Positions 30,139 to 41,484 of a stretch of 44,723 nt of DNA are shown here, piece after piece. Every line of letters begins with the position of its first letter. Position 1 is the first letter of the stretch. Origin of the DNA: Reticulitermes lucifugus (Eukaryota; Arthropoda; Insecta; Blattodea; Rhinotermitidae); the NCBI GenBank assembly GCA_026260175.1, contig JAKCWW010000186.1, positions 72,450 to 117,172 on the forward strand. Direction: 5' to 3'. Below the pieces are notes generated by a model that saw nothing but the letters and a program-made list of their open reading frames with translations, searched no databases and was not told the origin of the DNA. The position numbers were made by a program, and so were the translations under genes.

Positions 30139-31739
30139 ACATTCTCCCTCTTTTTAAATTGTCGCGTTTTCGAAGAATCTCTTTATGTAGGCACTCAACC
30201 ACAACCTCAGAATAAGAATCCCTGACGTGGGAATGCTGTACTAGACAGACAAATCAGTAAATCGGATGGTTGTTTTAAGCGCATTACGATAAAAACGACA
30301 TTAATAATGTGTGATAATATAGACGAAAATGAAACGATGAACTGTTTACCTGAGTTTTTTACTGCAAAGATAACGCCAAAACAACACGTCTTAACCTTGG
30401 CTTCTTGGTCTGTTGGGAACGGTTTATCATGCCGGGTCAGCAGACGTCGTTGAGTGGTCACTGATCCCATTCGTCTCTTTGTCGGTCGGTTATCTCCGTA
30501 TCTGCTGTAAGGAGTGGTTCATCAGTCACAAGGGCTTATCATCACCTGCCTCCTAATAACAAAGCTCTCGAGTCGAATCTTGCTGCATTGATTGATTTTG
30601 TTTAATCAGGTCTGAATTTTAACCATAGTTTGAGTTCTGGAAAAAAAAATGTTTTCCACTCTGGCCCTAGATCTGAGTTTCTTCATAATTTATCTAACTT
30701 CACCTCATAAAGTATACATAAGCACATTATTTAACTTATCATTTGAGCCTGCTTTCTTTTCTCAAAAATAAAATTAGTCATGCATTGTGTATGTGTGTGT
30801 TCGTTTTCATACAAAATTTGATCCCGTGGATCAATTTTCAGCAAACATCGTATGAACGCTACACCAAAGGAAGACACCCCCACAGCCGTACTATTTAATT
30901 CCGTACGATCCGTAACAACATTATGGAGGATGCATGAGCATGATTAGCATTAAGGCAATAATTTTTACAATGTAAAATAGTTAGGTGAAGATCGTACAGA
31001 AATTGTGTTTGGCTTTCAGTATGACGGCAAATAAACTAATGAAAACAAGCAGTAGACATGCGAAATTTGACTTGAAAGTAGAGCATAAAAATACCCACGC
31101 GTTATATATGACATGAGAATGATTTAAGGCAGTGATTACAAAGGTAGCCACTATGCGTAACTCTGAGGTTACATCCGACGTATTTAAGGGAAGACATACA
31201 AAACCTGCAATAACAACAATAGTAACACTAATTGTTACTTTATACGGCACTAGATTTCTATGCATTAGGAAAGTAGGCTTCATGAGTTCTACGCTGAGCC
31301 CCCTGTTGCGTCTTATCATGTCCACTTGTACGCTGATGCTCTAGCGTGTTACTTATCAGGTTATGTGAAGAGACATCACTCGCACAAATATGTGTCACAT
31401 AATTGCAGTAAAAAACGCTCCTAAAGTCTTACTTACTTACTTACTTACTTAGTATTCATGACGTTTCGGAAGTTGGCTCTAATCGCGTTTCTTGTGGCCG
31501 GTTATCATTAATTGAGATATCCTTTTTTTTATTTTCAAATTGGTGACGATGTCTGAAATCGAGCCTGAGCGTGTGATGCAAACGGAAGGGTAGGATACGA
31601 CGTTGTCTCATTTAAAGATGGCTCGAACTGACCGAACATCGAATTAGGTGAGTTATGAAGGCCCAAAACCAAGAATAATGTAACATAGTTTAAGATTTGG
31701 TCTTTCAACTTTAAAGATGAAGTGATGAATCATAAACTA
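30139..31739. other. No recognised gene; candidate minus-strand frames
   Basis: On the minus strand 30470-30350 could be a first coding exon (ATG, then RHDKPFPTDQEAKVKTCCFG, with CTCAG|GTAAACAG as donor). A second minus frame, 31320-30981, is hydrophobic (VTISVTIVVIAGFVCLPLN and later FACLLLVFISLFAVILK). Neither is assigned and both are within chance expectation for this composition. An ACTT microsatellite lies at 31429-31450. Confidence 0.35.
31429..31450. repeat. ACTT microsatellite
   Basis: Five to six perfect CTTA units, followed by agtattcatgacgtttcgg, whose cgtttcgg recalls the GAAACG modules in reverse. Confidence 0.9.
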
Positions 31740-31920
31740 TTAGATTCGTCATGTCCGTCAATCCGTCTGTCTGTCTGTATGTATCAGAGAGGCCCCCACT
31801 GGACGGAATTTCGTGAAATTTGATATTTGGTACTTTTACGAAAATTTTGTTGAGATTAACCAAATTTGGTTAAAATCAGACAAAAATCTCGGTACACCAC
31901 ACGAAGACCCAAGCACCTTT
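31740..31920 (+). repeat. Repeat X, truncated third copy
   Basis: Shares attcgtcatgtccg, a CTGT run, ccactggacggaatttcgtg and gaaatttgatatttgg with 29606-30138, in the same orientation. It is diverged beyond about 31880. A plus frame reads KFDIWYFYENFVEINQIWLK, parallel to the minus-strand frame in copy 25415. Confidence 0.7.
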
Positions 31921-31972
31921 GTATTGCTGAGAGCAGTACGGAATATTATGTGGTTCGAAAAACATGTAAAGG

Positions 31973-32074
31973 TAAAGTTCTCTCTAGAACAGGCCATGAA
32001 GGCCCAGAGGGGGAGTACAGGTATAGCTATACTCTTTCTTTAACCTCGGCGCTAGATTGGGGTGGATGAAAAGA
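31973..32074 (-). mobile_element. SINE-D, strongly 5'-truncated
   Basis: Only the 3' ~100 bp of SINE-D is present (ctagaacaggccatgaaggc, then tatagctatactctttc). Target duplication atgtaaagg at 31964-31972 and 32075-32083 shows that it inserted in this short form, as expected of aborted reverse transcription. The 67- and 76-codon frames here are shadows. Confidence 0.82.
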
Positions 32075-32083
32075 ATGTAAAGG

Positions 32084-32353
32084 GAAATAATATTTTTGCA
32101 TTTCCATGGCAAGACTGAACATTTTTATTGTTGACAGCTACATTTAAGTTAACAACAACGAAAAGGGAAAGTATTTTTGTGTGTCCATAGCAATAATTTT
32201 TAATCGAATGCAACACAACGTTACGTTATACCTACATTGTGTATCTTGTATCATTGTCCATTATGATGTGAACGCCAGTGACGCACAAATAACAGGAACA
32301 AATTACGTGGGGCTTTTTTGCGGCCCTAATATTTCGTGTGTGTTTAAATTCAT
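32084..32353. other. No recognised gene
   Basis: AT-rich spacer between the SINE-D tail and the dispersed ~50-bp repeat. Nothing recognised. Confidence 0.45.
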
Positions 32354-32410
32354 GCAGTAGAGTTCTTGAGAACCTGATCGTTATTTAGCTAGTCAAGAAA
32401 TTCTACATCA
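32354..32410 (+). repeat. Dispersed ~50-bp repeat, copy 4
   Basis: agttcttgagaacctgatcg followed by tagctagtcaagaaattcta. It aligns with copies at 17980 and 29383. Confidence 0.5.
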
Positions 32411-32814
32411 TTTGTGATGCACAGTGTTCATTACTTTGTCAATTAAAGCCCGCCACATGACCCTATTTTGAAGCACTTACTTTTGAATCCATACACCGAC
32501 ATCCTGTTTCTTTATTACATATTATTCGAACGTTATTCTGGCGTCTATTCTTAGGTCTCCGATGTGGTCTGCTGTATTCAGAATTAAAATGTGTTCAAAT
32601 TATGTATTTTCTACCAGGTATTACGATTGAGACTCTACACCAAAGCGACACAAAACTGCCTTGTAATTGTTGCAGTAGCACCGTGTTCCAAAACTTTTCC
32701 AGTTAGAGGATCACTTGGACGTTACCGTGTTGCCTACGGAATAACGTGAAAATTTGATTTTTGTGCTGTCATTAGAAATAGAAACAATATTACTAGAGGG
32801 AAATAAGGTATAAC
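32411..32814. other. No recognised gene
   Basis: Spacer up to the SINE-A target site. Nothing recognised. Confidence 0.45.
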
Positions 32815-32823
32815 AATGTTACT

Positions 32824-33167
32824 GATCCCAGTGGCCGCGCGGTCTAAGGCGTGGGTCTGCGGTCGCTCGCTTGTCGGGATTGTGGGTTCGAATCCCGCCG
32901 GGGGCATGGATGTTTGTGTTTGTTGTAAGGACGGTAATATGGAACGTAAAGTGACATGAANNNNNNNNNNNNNNNNNNNNNNNNNNNNNNNNNNNNNNNN
33001 NNNNNNNNNNNNNNNNNNNNNNNNNNNNNNNNNNNNNNNNNNNNNNNNNNNNNNNNNNNNNNNNNNNNNNNNNNNNNNNNNNGGTGTGTCTAAAAAAGTG
33101 AGATCGTGAAGCCTCGAAAAATGAGGATGCCTAGGCCCCCTAGGGTCTGTCGAGCCATAGGAAAAAA
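32824..33167 (+). mobile_element. SINE-A, plus strand, interrupted by an N gap
   Basis: The head starts gatcccagtggccgcgcgg, with a perfect B box at 32884-32897 (gggttcgaatcccg). After the gap the tail (ggtgtgtctaaaaaag, then cgagccatagg and an A run at 33162-33169) matches the minus-strand tail of 21634-21902. A repeat aatgttactga at 32815-32825 and 33168-33178 is the likely target duplication. The segment just after it (ctccgctggcc) resembles the SINE head, so a second decayed head may follow. Confidence 0.85.
32961..33082. other. Assembly gap, 122 N
   Basis: Unknown bases within the SINE-A body. The flanks on both sides are recognisable SINE-A, so the gap most likely hides SINE sequence. 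Confidence 0.95.
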
Positions 33168-33178
33168 AATGTTACTGA

Positions 33179-34600
33179 CTCCGCTGGCCATACGGATTTT
33201 ATATCAATGATTGCGAGAAGTAAGCAAAATTGAGATCAAATTTCATTGTCTCCGCGAAAGAAGAAAAAAATACCTCCATCACTCGGTTTCAGTTGAGGAA
33301 AATCTGTGTCTAGCTAGACTTCAGTGTGAACATAGTTTGAAACCAGAGAATTAGCAGATGCCATTATGCATCTAGCTTCGTTTAACGCATACACCGTTAC
33401 GTTCATAGTAGGCAAGATGTTTCTCTTTGCTGCACTGTGTTCGTAAGATGGTCATCACACATGACCTCTTTTCTTTCTTGTTTTGTTCTTCAGTGATTAT
33501 TATAGATAATTGGCGTTAATTCTCAGCTGCTACCACGACAGTACTATTTTAAGGCCCATTAGTGTCTCAGATGCACTCTCATCAGAGCGTACTAATGAAT
33601 CTCGGAATAGTCCTGTGTTATAAATATGGTTATTTTGCATTTAAAAATTTCCAACTGAAGTTTGCGTGCTGCAAAGAAAATTGCATTGACATCCCTGCCA
33701 AAGGACGTGGTTGCATCTGGCCGCAAAATCATACATTTGTTTCGGTAATTTTTTTTTCACTTTCGATAAAGCTGTCATATTTCAGCTGCCGTAACGTTTC
33801 TGTGCCGCATGGTGGTCAGAGGCAGTCTTGTGGCTGAATCCAGACCTAGATGATATATACAAATGGAGCTAAATAACCCGACCCTTGTGACAGCACCAAT
33901 GATGCAGGAAAATAAAACAACGGTAGAATCAAGTTTCACTTCCCATTTAACGAATAAAGTAGGCCAAGGTCAGATGATCACCATTCTTTTTATTGTGTTA
34001 TTTACAAGCGTCGAAAGATTGGGTGACAGTGAAAATTAATTGCACATGATAAGAAAGGTAGGGTTCGTGACCTGTTTTAAGGTAATATTATTATTCTGGT
34101 ATTTTCTTGGAAAAACTGAAGAAAACTACGAAGCATCTGCGTGGATTGTCGCAGTAGAGATTCGAGCCAGAATCTCCTGAGTAAAAATCAGAAACCTTTC
34201 TTCTTATGGAAACTTTTTCGATTATTTTACTATCTCAAAACTTCAGAATTCTCTAAAGAAAGAGAATATGTTATCTAGTTTTCTTGGGACTCTAGATACT
34301 GTATAAACCCACATACCCTGTAATACGAGTGTTAAAATCGTATTACACCGTTTACATAACACGCCTGTTAGATAGTAGGCCTATACTCTGCAGCCTGCTG
34401 TGCTCTCAGAAAGTACGGTCCACGAGAAACCTAGCTTCATTCTTTCGTCATAGGATTCGTTGAAGTAGTGTTAAAATTTGCTTATTATTCATTTATACAC
34501 AGAACTTGGGAAATAGATGTAATTTGCAAATTTTGAGGTTTTCGCAGCGGTGTCGCTGATTATTTCGTGATTCTTGTATATAATGCTGCGTCACTGGGTA
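33179..34600. other. No recognised gene
   Basis: AT-rich spacer. A 91-codon plus frame at 33562-33837 is cysteine-rich in its second half (CCKENC and RNVSVPHG). I do not recognise it and no splice context supports it. Confidence 0.4.
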
Positions 34601-34830
34601 ATCGTATCGCGACGTTTCCAGGCAACGTAGTGTCATCATAAGGGTGGAAACGACCAGAAAGAAGAATCTTCTTGGATGTATTTTCTTGAATGTTTTGATC
34701 CTTGAAGATGAGGATATTACTTTGCCTCAAAAAATATCGAAGATTTTTCTTGAATATTTCCACGCTTAAAGATGAGGACATTACTTTGCATCGAAACGTC
34801 GGGACTCAAGTATCCAGTGACGCATATTCA
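34601..34830. repeat. Rearranged GAAACGTC repeat: one inverted and two tandem copies
   Basis: The minus-strand copy (about 34652-34570) contains ATGATGACACTACGTTGCC then GGAAACGTCGC and CCCAGTGACGCA. A plus copy at 34765-34830 contains cttaaagatgaggacattac, tcgaaacgtcggg and tccagtgacgca, so the two face each other. Between them a 64-bp tandem unit repeats (34685-34748 and from 34749), giving a second plus core at 34701. The frames of 66 and 73 codons are shadows. Confidence 0.65.
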
Positions 34831-35157
34831 TATCCCGGAATAACGGGATCCTTCAATGTAAGTTGTATGTCAGGAGGTAAAGTCTTTCAAAGAAAGTGCT
34901 GAACATTAGAATTTTACGTTTGTCTTTGATGAACTAATAATTTCATTGGTCAGAATTCTGAGAAGGTAAAAGTTGTCAGCTAACAAAGAAATTCCTTTCT
35001 GGTATGGAAACCAAAGTTTCTCTTCTACAGCAGCCTGCTACACATTGAAGCTTGACCCAAAGGGATTCAGTCCACGCCGTACCCCTCTACACTTTTTCGT
35101 TGGGTTCTCTTACATTCAAGCCTTCCCTTCGGTTATTCCGTTTAAAATATTGTCAAG
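34831..35157. other. No recognised gene
   Basis: Spacer between the rearranged repeat and SINE-F. The long plus frame beginning at 34973 starts here and then runs into the SINE. Confidence 0.4.
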
Positions 35158-35371
35158 ATTGCATAGCTCAGTCAGAGCTGTGACTAGGCTAGGAGCTGAA
35201 GAGTCGTGCTTCGATTTCCAGAGGTGTAAGGAATTGTTCTCTTTGTCATTGCCTCCAGACCGACTATGGTGCCCACCAAGTCTCATAAGAAGGATACTGG
35301 AAACTCCTTCCTCGGTTGTAAAGTGGCCGGAGCGTGAAACTGAACTCACCCTTCCTGCCGAGATTAAGCGT
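35158..35371 (+). mobile_element. SINE-F, tRNA-derived
   Basis: The A box is at 35161-35178 (gcatagctcagtcagagc) and the B-box region at 35206-35219 (gtgcttcgatttcc). The body contains ggaaactccttcctcgg, tgtaaagtggccggagcgtg and cccttcctgccgag, which I recall from a cockroach SINE. There is no second copy in this window and no clear target duplication. The 134-codon plus and 77-codon minus frames over it are shadows. Confidence 0.62.
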
Positions 35372-35720
35372 GCATAGATATGTACCTCAGTTTCCCCATA
35401 TATCTTAAAGGTATATACTTGATTGTGCTGACCTTACTGTCTTGTGTGTCTCACAAAATACATGCTCAGTTCATCTCGTTCTCCTTGATTTAATCACACT
35501 GATAACAATGGTTGAAGTTTACAAATTATGATGTTCCTTATTATGCAGTTTTCGGCGTCGTTTTACCACTTCCTGTCTCTTATGTCCAAATATGCCCCTA
35601 AGTACGTTGTCCTGAAACACAATGTTCGTTGTTCGCTTACCTACGCTATGTCATTTGGCCTCAAGAACATTCGCTTCTGTTAATACAAAAACCAAAGTTT
35701 ATTGTGTACTAGGATGATTA
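35372..35720. other. No recognised gene
   Basis: Spacer with no frame or repeat that I recognise. Confidence 0.4.
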
Positions 35721-35752
35721 CTGAAGGAGAGTAGCTTTACTCTCGAGAAACA
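35721..35752 (+). repeat. CTGAAG-stem-GAGAAAC module
   Basis: ctgaag is followed by a perfect 7-bp stem (gagagta 35727-35733, tactctc 35738-35744) with loop gctt, then gagaaac. This is the cleanest stem of the module type seen at 6136, 15431 and 20569. Confidence 0.5.
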
Positions 35753-37613
35753 AAGATTTTTATGCACCTTCAGCCGGATGTTGAGTTATCATGCGGAAAC
35801 CTCGGGATGACTGCTTCGCAAGCTCACTTCATACCATACACCTTGAAACTAAAGTCCGTCTACATTGTGTTCTATTATTAGGCATATTGTTATTGTCATC
35901 AGCATGCTGACGAAAATAAGTATTTGGGCCTAAGAAGGAAACGGTAAAAAAAGACAGTGCAGAAAATTTCATGCTGAGGAGCTTCGTAAATTTTACTGTG
36001 TATCAACTATCATTAGGAAAAACAAATGAAGGGAACAAGTTGTAAGAGGGGAGATGATAAATACATAAAATTTGTAGTCGGACGTTCCGAAAGTATGTCA
36101 CTACTTGGAATAAATCTTAAAGAAACAGAGTGAGTGAATGTAGTGTACCTATTTCTTTCTGGATAGGGATCATGGCGGGATATTTTGAAGAAAGTAATGA
36201 ACCTTCGGCTTTCATAAACAATGGTTAATTTGTGTGAATATCAGCTTATCGAGAAAGACTGTGCTCCACGAGGTTGTTTCGTTTGTAGGCATATTCCGAT
36301 CAAGAAAACTTTTATTCAAGTATGACTAGTAGAATTCACTTCATAAATAAAAGGTATTTCAGCTTTAAAAGTTCTATTTATTTCGAGATTCGACCTTCTC
36401 TCTTTGAAGAATATAAGCCTACAACCTGTACTATATATCAACATATTTTGAGACCTTAGCACAGTAACTCAACACTGTAAGTAAATTAATTTGCATGCTG
36501 ACACGAGATGTATCTATTCTTAAACAGGCTTATGGGTTTTTCACCAGATATATGAAAATATTTTTGCAGCAAGGAAATCGATTTGTTTATAGAGAGACAT
36601 GATCCAAAAATACACATATAATTGCAATATTACGTTGTCTGTGCTAATCGCTTTACTGTATTTACAGAGCAATTTACAGATTGCCTTACATAACACAACA
36701 ACACATTTGTCGGTCGAAAATCACACTAGCTGGACTCTGAGCAGTATGTACTTCCGTCAATATGCATATTTACAGATATTTACGCTGAAAATTTACTGTG
36801 ATCATACCTATCTATAACCAGTCTTTTACTAACATTTCACAAGATCTCATTTCTTTATATATTTTATTTTACAAAAAATTCTCTGAATTTCCTGGAAGTA
36901 AAACGACAGACTCACTCAACTTCTGTGTTTACCATCCTGAAGGCCATAAGAAGAAAAAGGACTCACGACAAGGAATACGTGGTTTATAAAGCTTTTTATT
37001 AACAGTTAATTACATAATGAATATATTTCAGCACAGAAAATACAAACGTCTAATACATAACGTTGTTTACTGGATGTAATGAAGATGGAGGTTCCACTCT
37101 TGTACTGAATTTAAAGCGCGAATCTGAAAATGTGTTTTACATGGAAGGGTTAAGAGCTGTGTATAATATTGCTGTCGGAGGAATTGAAAGGACTACACAT
37201 CTGGGGATACGTAAACGCATGGGTAGATTGTAGGATAATACTAAGACAGACCTGAAAGGTACACACTGTGAGTGTGTGTACTTGAATTGTCTGGCTCAGG
37301 ATGAAGTCCAATTGCAGATTCTTGTAAACACACCAAGGCCTTGTTTTACGCCCATTTATTTTATACCTTTTTTTCTTTAACGCACTGTACCAATTTCCAA
37401 CACTTCCTAATTTACGCCCTCTCATTTTCGGTTTCACGCTCTTAGGCTGATTTATTTCCACTTATTTGATTCGCTTTTCTTATGGGAATAACATTTTCAG
37501 GAACAAAACTAGAGCGTAAAACAGGGCCTTGATGTGTGGTAAAGAAATTTCAGGTTTGATAAAAAGCAGCTGGATCACTATTTGCATCTGAAGAAGGAAA
37601 TGCTTAAAATTTT
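35753..37613. other. No recognised gene
   Basis: AT-rich DNA. A minus frame at 37461-37150 starts with a basic segment (KPKMRGRKLGSVGNWYSALK). I cannot assign it. Frames of 63-72 codons near 36.6-37.0 kb look like chance. Confidence 0.4.
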
Positions 37614-37741
37614 TGTGTAACTGCATGTCATGAAGTTATTTCTGTAGGCTGTAATGATCCTGTAACTACTTTTCATGAAGTTATTTCTGTAGGCTGTAAT
37701 GATTCTGTAACTGCATTTCATGAAGTTATTTCTGTAGCCTT
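37614..37741. repeat. 45-bp tandem repeat, about 2.8 copies
   Basis: tgaagttatttctgtaggct begins at 37631, again at 37676 and, with ggct changed to gcct, at 37721. The copies are nearly identical, so the array is young. Confidence 0.9.
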
Positions 37742-37987
37742 AATTTTCATAAGCCGATCTGTGAATTCAGTCAGCTGGAAATAACCCCGTAAACTCATCG
37801 TAGTTTCCTTGGGCAGTGTTACGGTTCCTATAGTGTGTGCCGTCACTGTCGTTGATAAGTGGCGAAACAGGCAGAGCACGACGCCACCACTTTTCGTCGA
37901 TCGTGGCGGAGGAATTCATAAAGATTTCGCTAAATCGATAGTCATGATAATATCCATACTAGATGCCTTGACCTACTGCATGTCTAC
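37742..37987. other. No recognised gene
   Basis: Spacer between the 45-bp array and a SINE-A-like fragment. A plus frame from 37809 runs across it and is not recognised. Confidence 0.4.
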
Positions 37988-38030
37988 AGTGTAGGTGGTT
38001 CGTATCCCGCTCGGGATCTGATTGTTTGTA
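37988..38030 (+). mobile_element. SINE-A-like B-box fragment
   Basis: ggttcgtatcccgctcggg followed by atctgattgtttgta resembles the SINE-A B box and the start of its body (gggttcgaatcccgccggg, then ggatgtttgtg). No A box is visible. Probably a decayed remnant. Confidence 0.4.
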
Positions 38031-38814
38031 CAATATGACGTTTCTTACATAGAAAAGCTAAAAACATGATTCGTGTTTTATATTCTGATGTGGTAAGATA
38101 TGGAAATTTGACGGTATGATAGCAGTGAATATAATACTTTATTCCGTTTTTAGTTCGTTATTTACGTGATGACTAGTGGCCAGTAACAACGACATCAAAA
38201 GTGTAAGGTGACGAAAACAACAACAACAACAACAATAAATCAAGAAATGGGCGAAAACAAGAAAATAGTAATAAAGATAACGATAATAATGCTTTGATAC
38301 TGGTTACTGTTATTATTTCAAGAATTTGTTCTCCTAATTTTATTACAAATTTCACCCCCAACTTATTGTGCCATAGAACCAGAAACCGCGAAATGGGCGT
38401 TGTGCTCTAGCTTATACGTTGTGTACATTGTCACACATACACAGCGTCATTTATGTAAGGTATAGCAACACCTATGTTTTTCAACATTTGTTGACATGCT
38501 GTAACTATGGCCTTCATAAAGAGCAAAAAGTAGCCCATGTTTCAAAGCACGATACACGTAAGGTACACGAAATAAATGCAAAACCACTCATGCATACGCC
38601 CGTCACCACCCTTTACATGAAACGACTTATTTTACAGATAATTTTTACATTGAAATCAGGAACATGGGCTATCTCTAATTATTTCATTTGTAAAAGAAAT
38701 CACGTAGTATAAAGCCATCCCTGTACCTATTAATTTTAACTGCAGACGAAACACATAAATTCCAGTGATCTGATTACCTTCAGTGCAGTTGCCGTGTATT
38801 GGCTGTTTTCAATC
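38031..38814. other. No recognised gene; AAC microsatellite
   Basis: A short AAC run lies at 38217-38235. A 97-codon plus frame at 38419-38712 has no recognised motif. Confidence 0.4.
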
Positions 38815-38900
38815 TGTGAGCATGGGTTCGAATCCTGCTTGGAGCATGAATGTATGTTCGTGTTTCCTGTGTTTTTCAGTGACGGTAGGGAGTTTTCCAT
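38815..38900 (+). mobile_element. SINE-A-like fragment with intact B box
   Basis: A perfect B box gggttcgaatcc at 38824-38835 is followed by tgcttggagcatgaatgtat, parallel to the start of the SINE-A body at 32884. The upstream A-box half is not recognisable. Fragment borders are approximate. Confidence 0.55.
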
Positions 38901-41178
38901 GAAATGATGCGCAGTTCAAAGAGTTTTACTGCTTATCCGAATAAAAATAAGGAAAATTTCTTATATTATTATTTAACAAGGCTTTGGTAACAGAAAATAG
39001 AAACGGCATGTTCGACTGACTCTTTTAAGTAAATTCTAAACCTGAACTTGGAATTTTCCCAGCGCGTCACAATTTTGAGAAAAATGTAACGAGTATTTTA
39101 CGTACACCGTTACGTGTATGTTAATTTGATAAAATGGCTAAAGAGAAAGAAGAGGATTTGTCATTCGCTGTCCCCGTAAACCGAAAACGTGTTCTGGAGG
39201 GTTTTTGTTTCTGAAAATGTTGGGTGTTTTCGTGGAATTGTTTAATGATTTGAAATTGGTAGTAACAAAAACAACGTGTTGCAGCGTCTTGGGTAATTTT
39301 CCGCAGTGCAATCCATGAGAATTAAGCTGGAATTGGGCTGTGTGTGTGTGTGCTTGGGGGGGGGGAGATTTATATTTTATTCTGTAGGCCAGAGAAGAGC
39401 GTTTGCATAACACTAGCAAAAGAAACACCCTTGAAGCTCTACCAGCAGTCGGCCAGCAATTCTAAACCATACTCACGATCCAAACGTTTTGTTGTTCTCG
39501 GGTGCAATTGAATATATATTGCAGAGATGCCCTAACACGTGTCTACCAGGGCTTATCGCTTATCAGTTTAGTCAGTAAATTCCAAAGTATGAAATAAAAA
39601 TCACGTGCTGAAGATTGTATGTGTTTAAATGCACAAACACACGCGTGCAAGGATACACATCTCTCAGCAGATTTCGATCTACATGAATTCTAACACAGTC
39701 TAAAGTTTTAAATAACAAGAGACAAAAAGCGTTGAAAACTTCGGGCAAATAATCCATCCTTATTATAATTTCACCTTTAAGATCAGAAATACTTTGTTAT
39801 CAACGATAGCTACTTAGCGCTTTAAACAAAATATCGTAATTGAGCATGTGAAGTGCCTAATGTTCCAATCCGCATTTAAATGGATTTTCATGCTGGCTAC
39901 ATTAGTAGAGAAAGTTAATGTTTTTTTTGTAACGAAGACAAATGTGATAATGCTATGGGAAGAATATGTTCTTATACGGTAGTTCTCAGCATTTCTTTGC
40001 AACAATCAACGTAAATAAATTTGGAGTTCCGGGAAATAAAGTGAATCTTTGGTTAGCCGATATATTCGGGGGGGAGGGGATTTGTTTCGGAAAAGCCGAT
40101 AAGTCAGCTGCTTGAGAACAGCTTCCTGGTTTATAGCCTAGCCTATAGATGCGAATTTCGGTAGTCAAATGACAGAATATCTATAGTGTTTTAGCGCGAC
40201 ACACGCACATATGTACTGTAGTTTTATATAGTATGAGAAAATAAGTCCTACACATATTTTAAGACCTTAAAGATGTGTCGGAATCTTCCGCCACCTAACA
40301 AAGTTTGACCTGTGTTGTTTAGACCTATCTAGGCTTAGGCTAGACCAAGTGTCGTCACTTTGTAAATATAGTTCTATGGGCTGTGTTATGGCCCACACAT
40401 AAATGCAATGTAATATGTTACTTAGAACTAAATTCAATTTTTTACACACACTTAATTTGGAAACGCTCTTCAATAACATTTTATAGGGTTTTGAAATTGC
40501 GGTTTCCTTATGGGAAAGTCGAATGATTGAAAGTCTTAACTGTGTTCTTTAAGCCTTCTTACCTACTGCGCATGCGTCCGTTTCTACGAATCTGATGTTG
40601 TCATGGCTTTATAATCCGACAATATAATTTAAGTTTCCTGATGAGTTAGCCCGCAGAATTTGTGAGCAGATTAGTCGTGGAGGGTATCTTAAAGCACATA
40701 AAGGTCGACGGATTTTTGTGTGAGCAGTTTAAATCCTGCTGTAAAAGTAAAGGCTAAATAAATATTTTATATAACCTTCTCGATGAGGACTATTTACAGC
40801 GTCCCATTCCGGAAGCGCTGTGAGAATCTAAAATCTCGCCACTGCAGTGTGTTATATTTAACTGTTCTCTGAGGAAGGGTTGACCTGATTCCTAAGATAT
40901 TCTTTTGGGACCTGTCGCCCATCCCGGTTTTTTGAACCACTACGGTTAGGAGCCTGGTCCCATTACCTTCATCAAATAAAGAGCTCGTCCAGGATCTTGT
41001 GTCCTCCCGTATGCTATCAATAATGTAAAGATAAACTAAACGCGGTCTCTCACATTAAGGCAAAGACATACTTGTAGGCTGAGGATATTCGATATTAGGG
41101 TGCTGAGGAATATATTGGAGCCTAAGAGGGCGAAATAACAAGAAACTCGAGAAACTTGGCGTGATTTGTAAATCTTAT
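38901..41178. other. No recognised gene
   Basis: AT-rich. A GT run passing into a G run lies at about 39340-39366, and a G run at about 40069-40078. Frames of 60-96 codons on the minus strand are unremarkable. Confidence 0.45.
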
Positions 41179-41192
41179 AAAATATTAGTTGG

Positions 41193-41470
41193 AGTGACGC
41201 GGTGGCGTAGTTTGTTGAGGCACTGCGCTACAAGCCAGAAGGTCGCGTGGTCTTTCATTAGCTTAATCCTTCCGGCGGCACTATGGCCCTCGGTTCGACT
41301 CAGCCTCTAAAAGAAATGAGTACCAGTGTTATCTCCTAGAGGGTAAAGGTGGCTGGTGCTTAGGGCTGACAAATTTACCATCTTCATGTGCCGATTGTCT
41401 AGATATCTGAGAGCCTCAACCTCCTGGAGCCTTAAGGGCCTGTCCAGGCCAGTAGAGTGATAGCTTTTGT
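41193..41470 (+). mobile_element. SINE-C, full-length
   Basis: The head (gacgcggtggcgtagtttgt, then gaggcactgcgctaca) and body (aaatgagtaccagtg, ctgacaaatttaccatcttc, tgccgattgtcta) match the copies at 12613 and 24108. The B-box region is mutated (gtcgcgtggtctttcatt), so internal promoter function is doubtful. Target duplication aaaatattagttgg (41179-41192) and aaaatattatttgg (41471-41484) differs at one base. The 86-codon minus frame is a shadow. Confidence 0.88.
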
Positions 41471-41484
41471 AAAATATTATTTGG

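Noticed and set aside
30981..31325. Hydrophobic minus-strand frame as a chemoreceptor exon
   Set aside because: AT-rich antisense DNA yields Ile/Leu/Phe-rich frames of this length by chance (I estimate a few per window), and no receptor signature motif is visible.
34973..35377. 134-codon plus frame as a gene
   Set aside because: Its second half is SINE-F, including the A and B boxes in frame, and the first half has no recognisable content.
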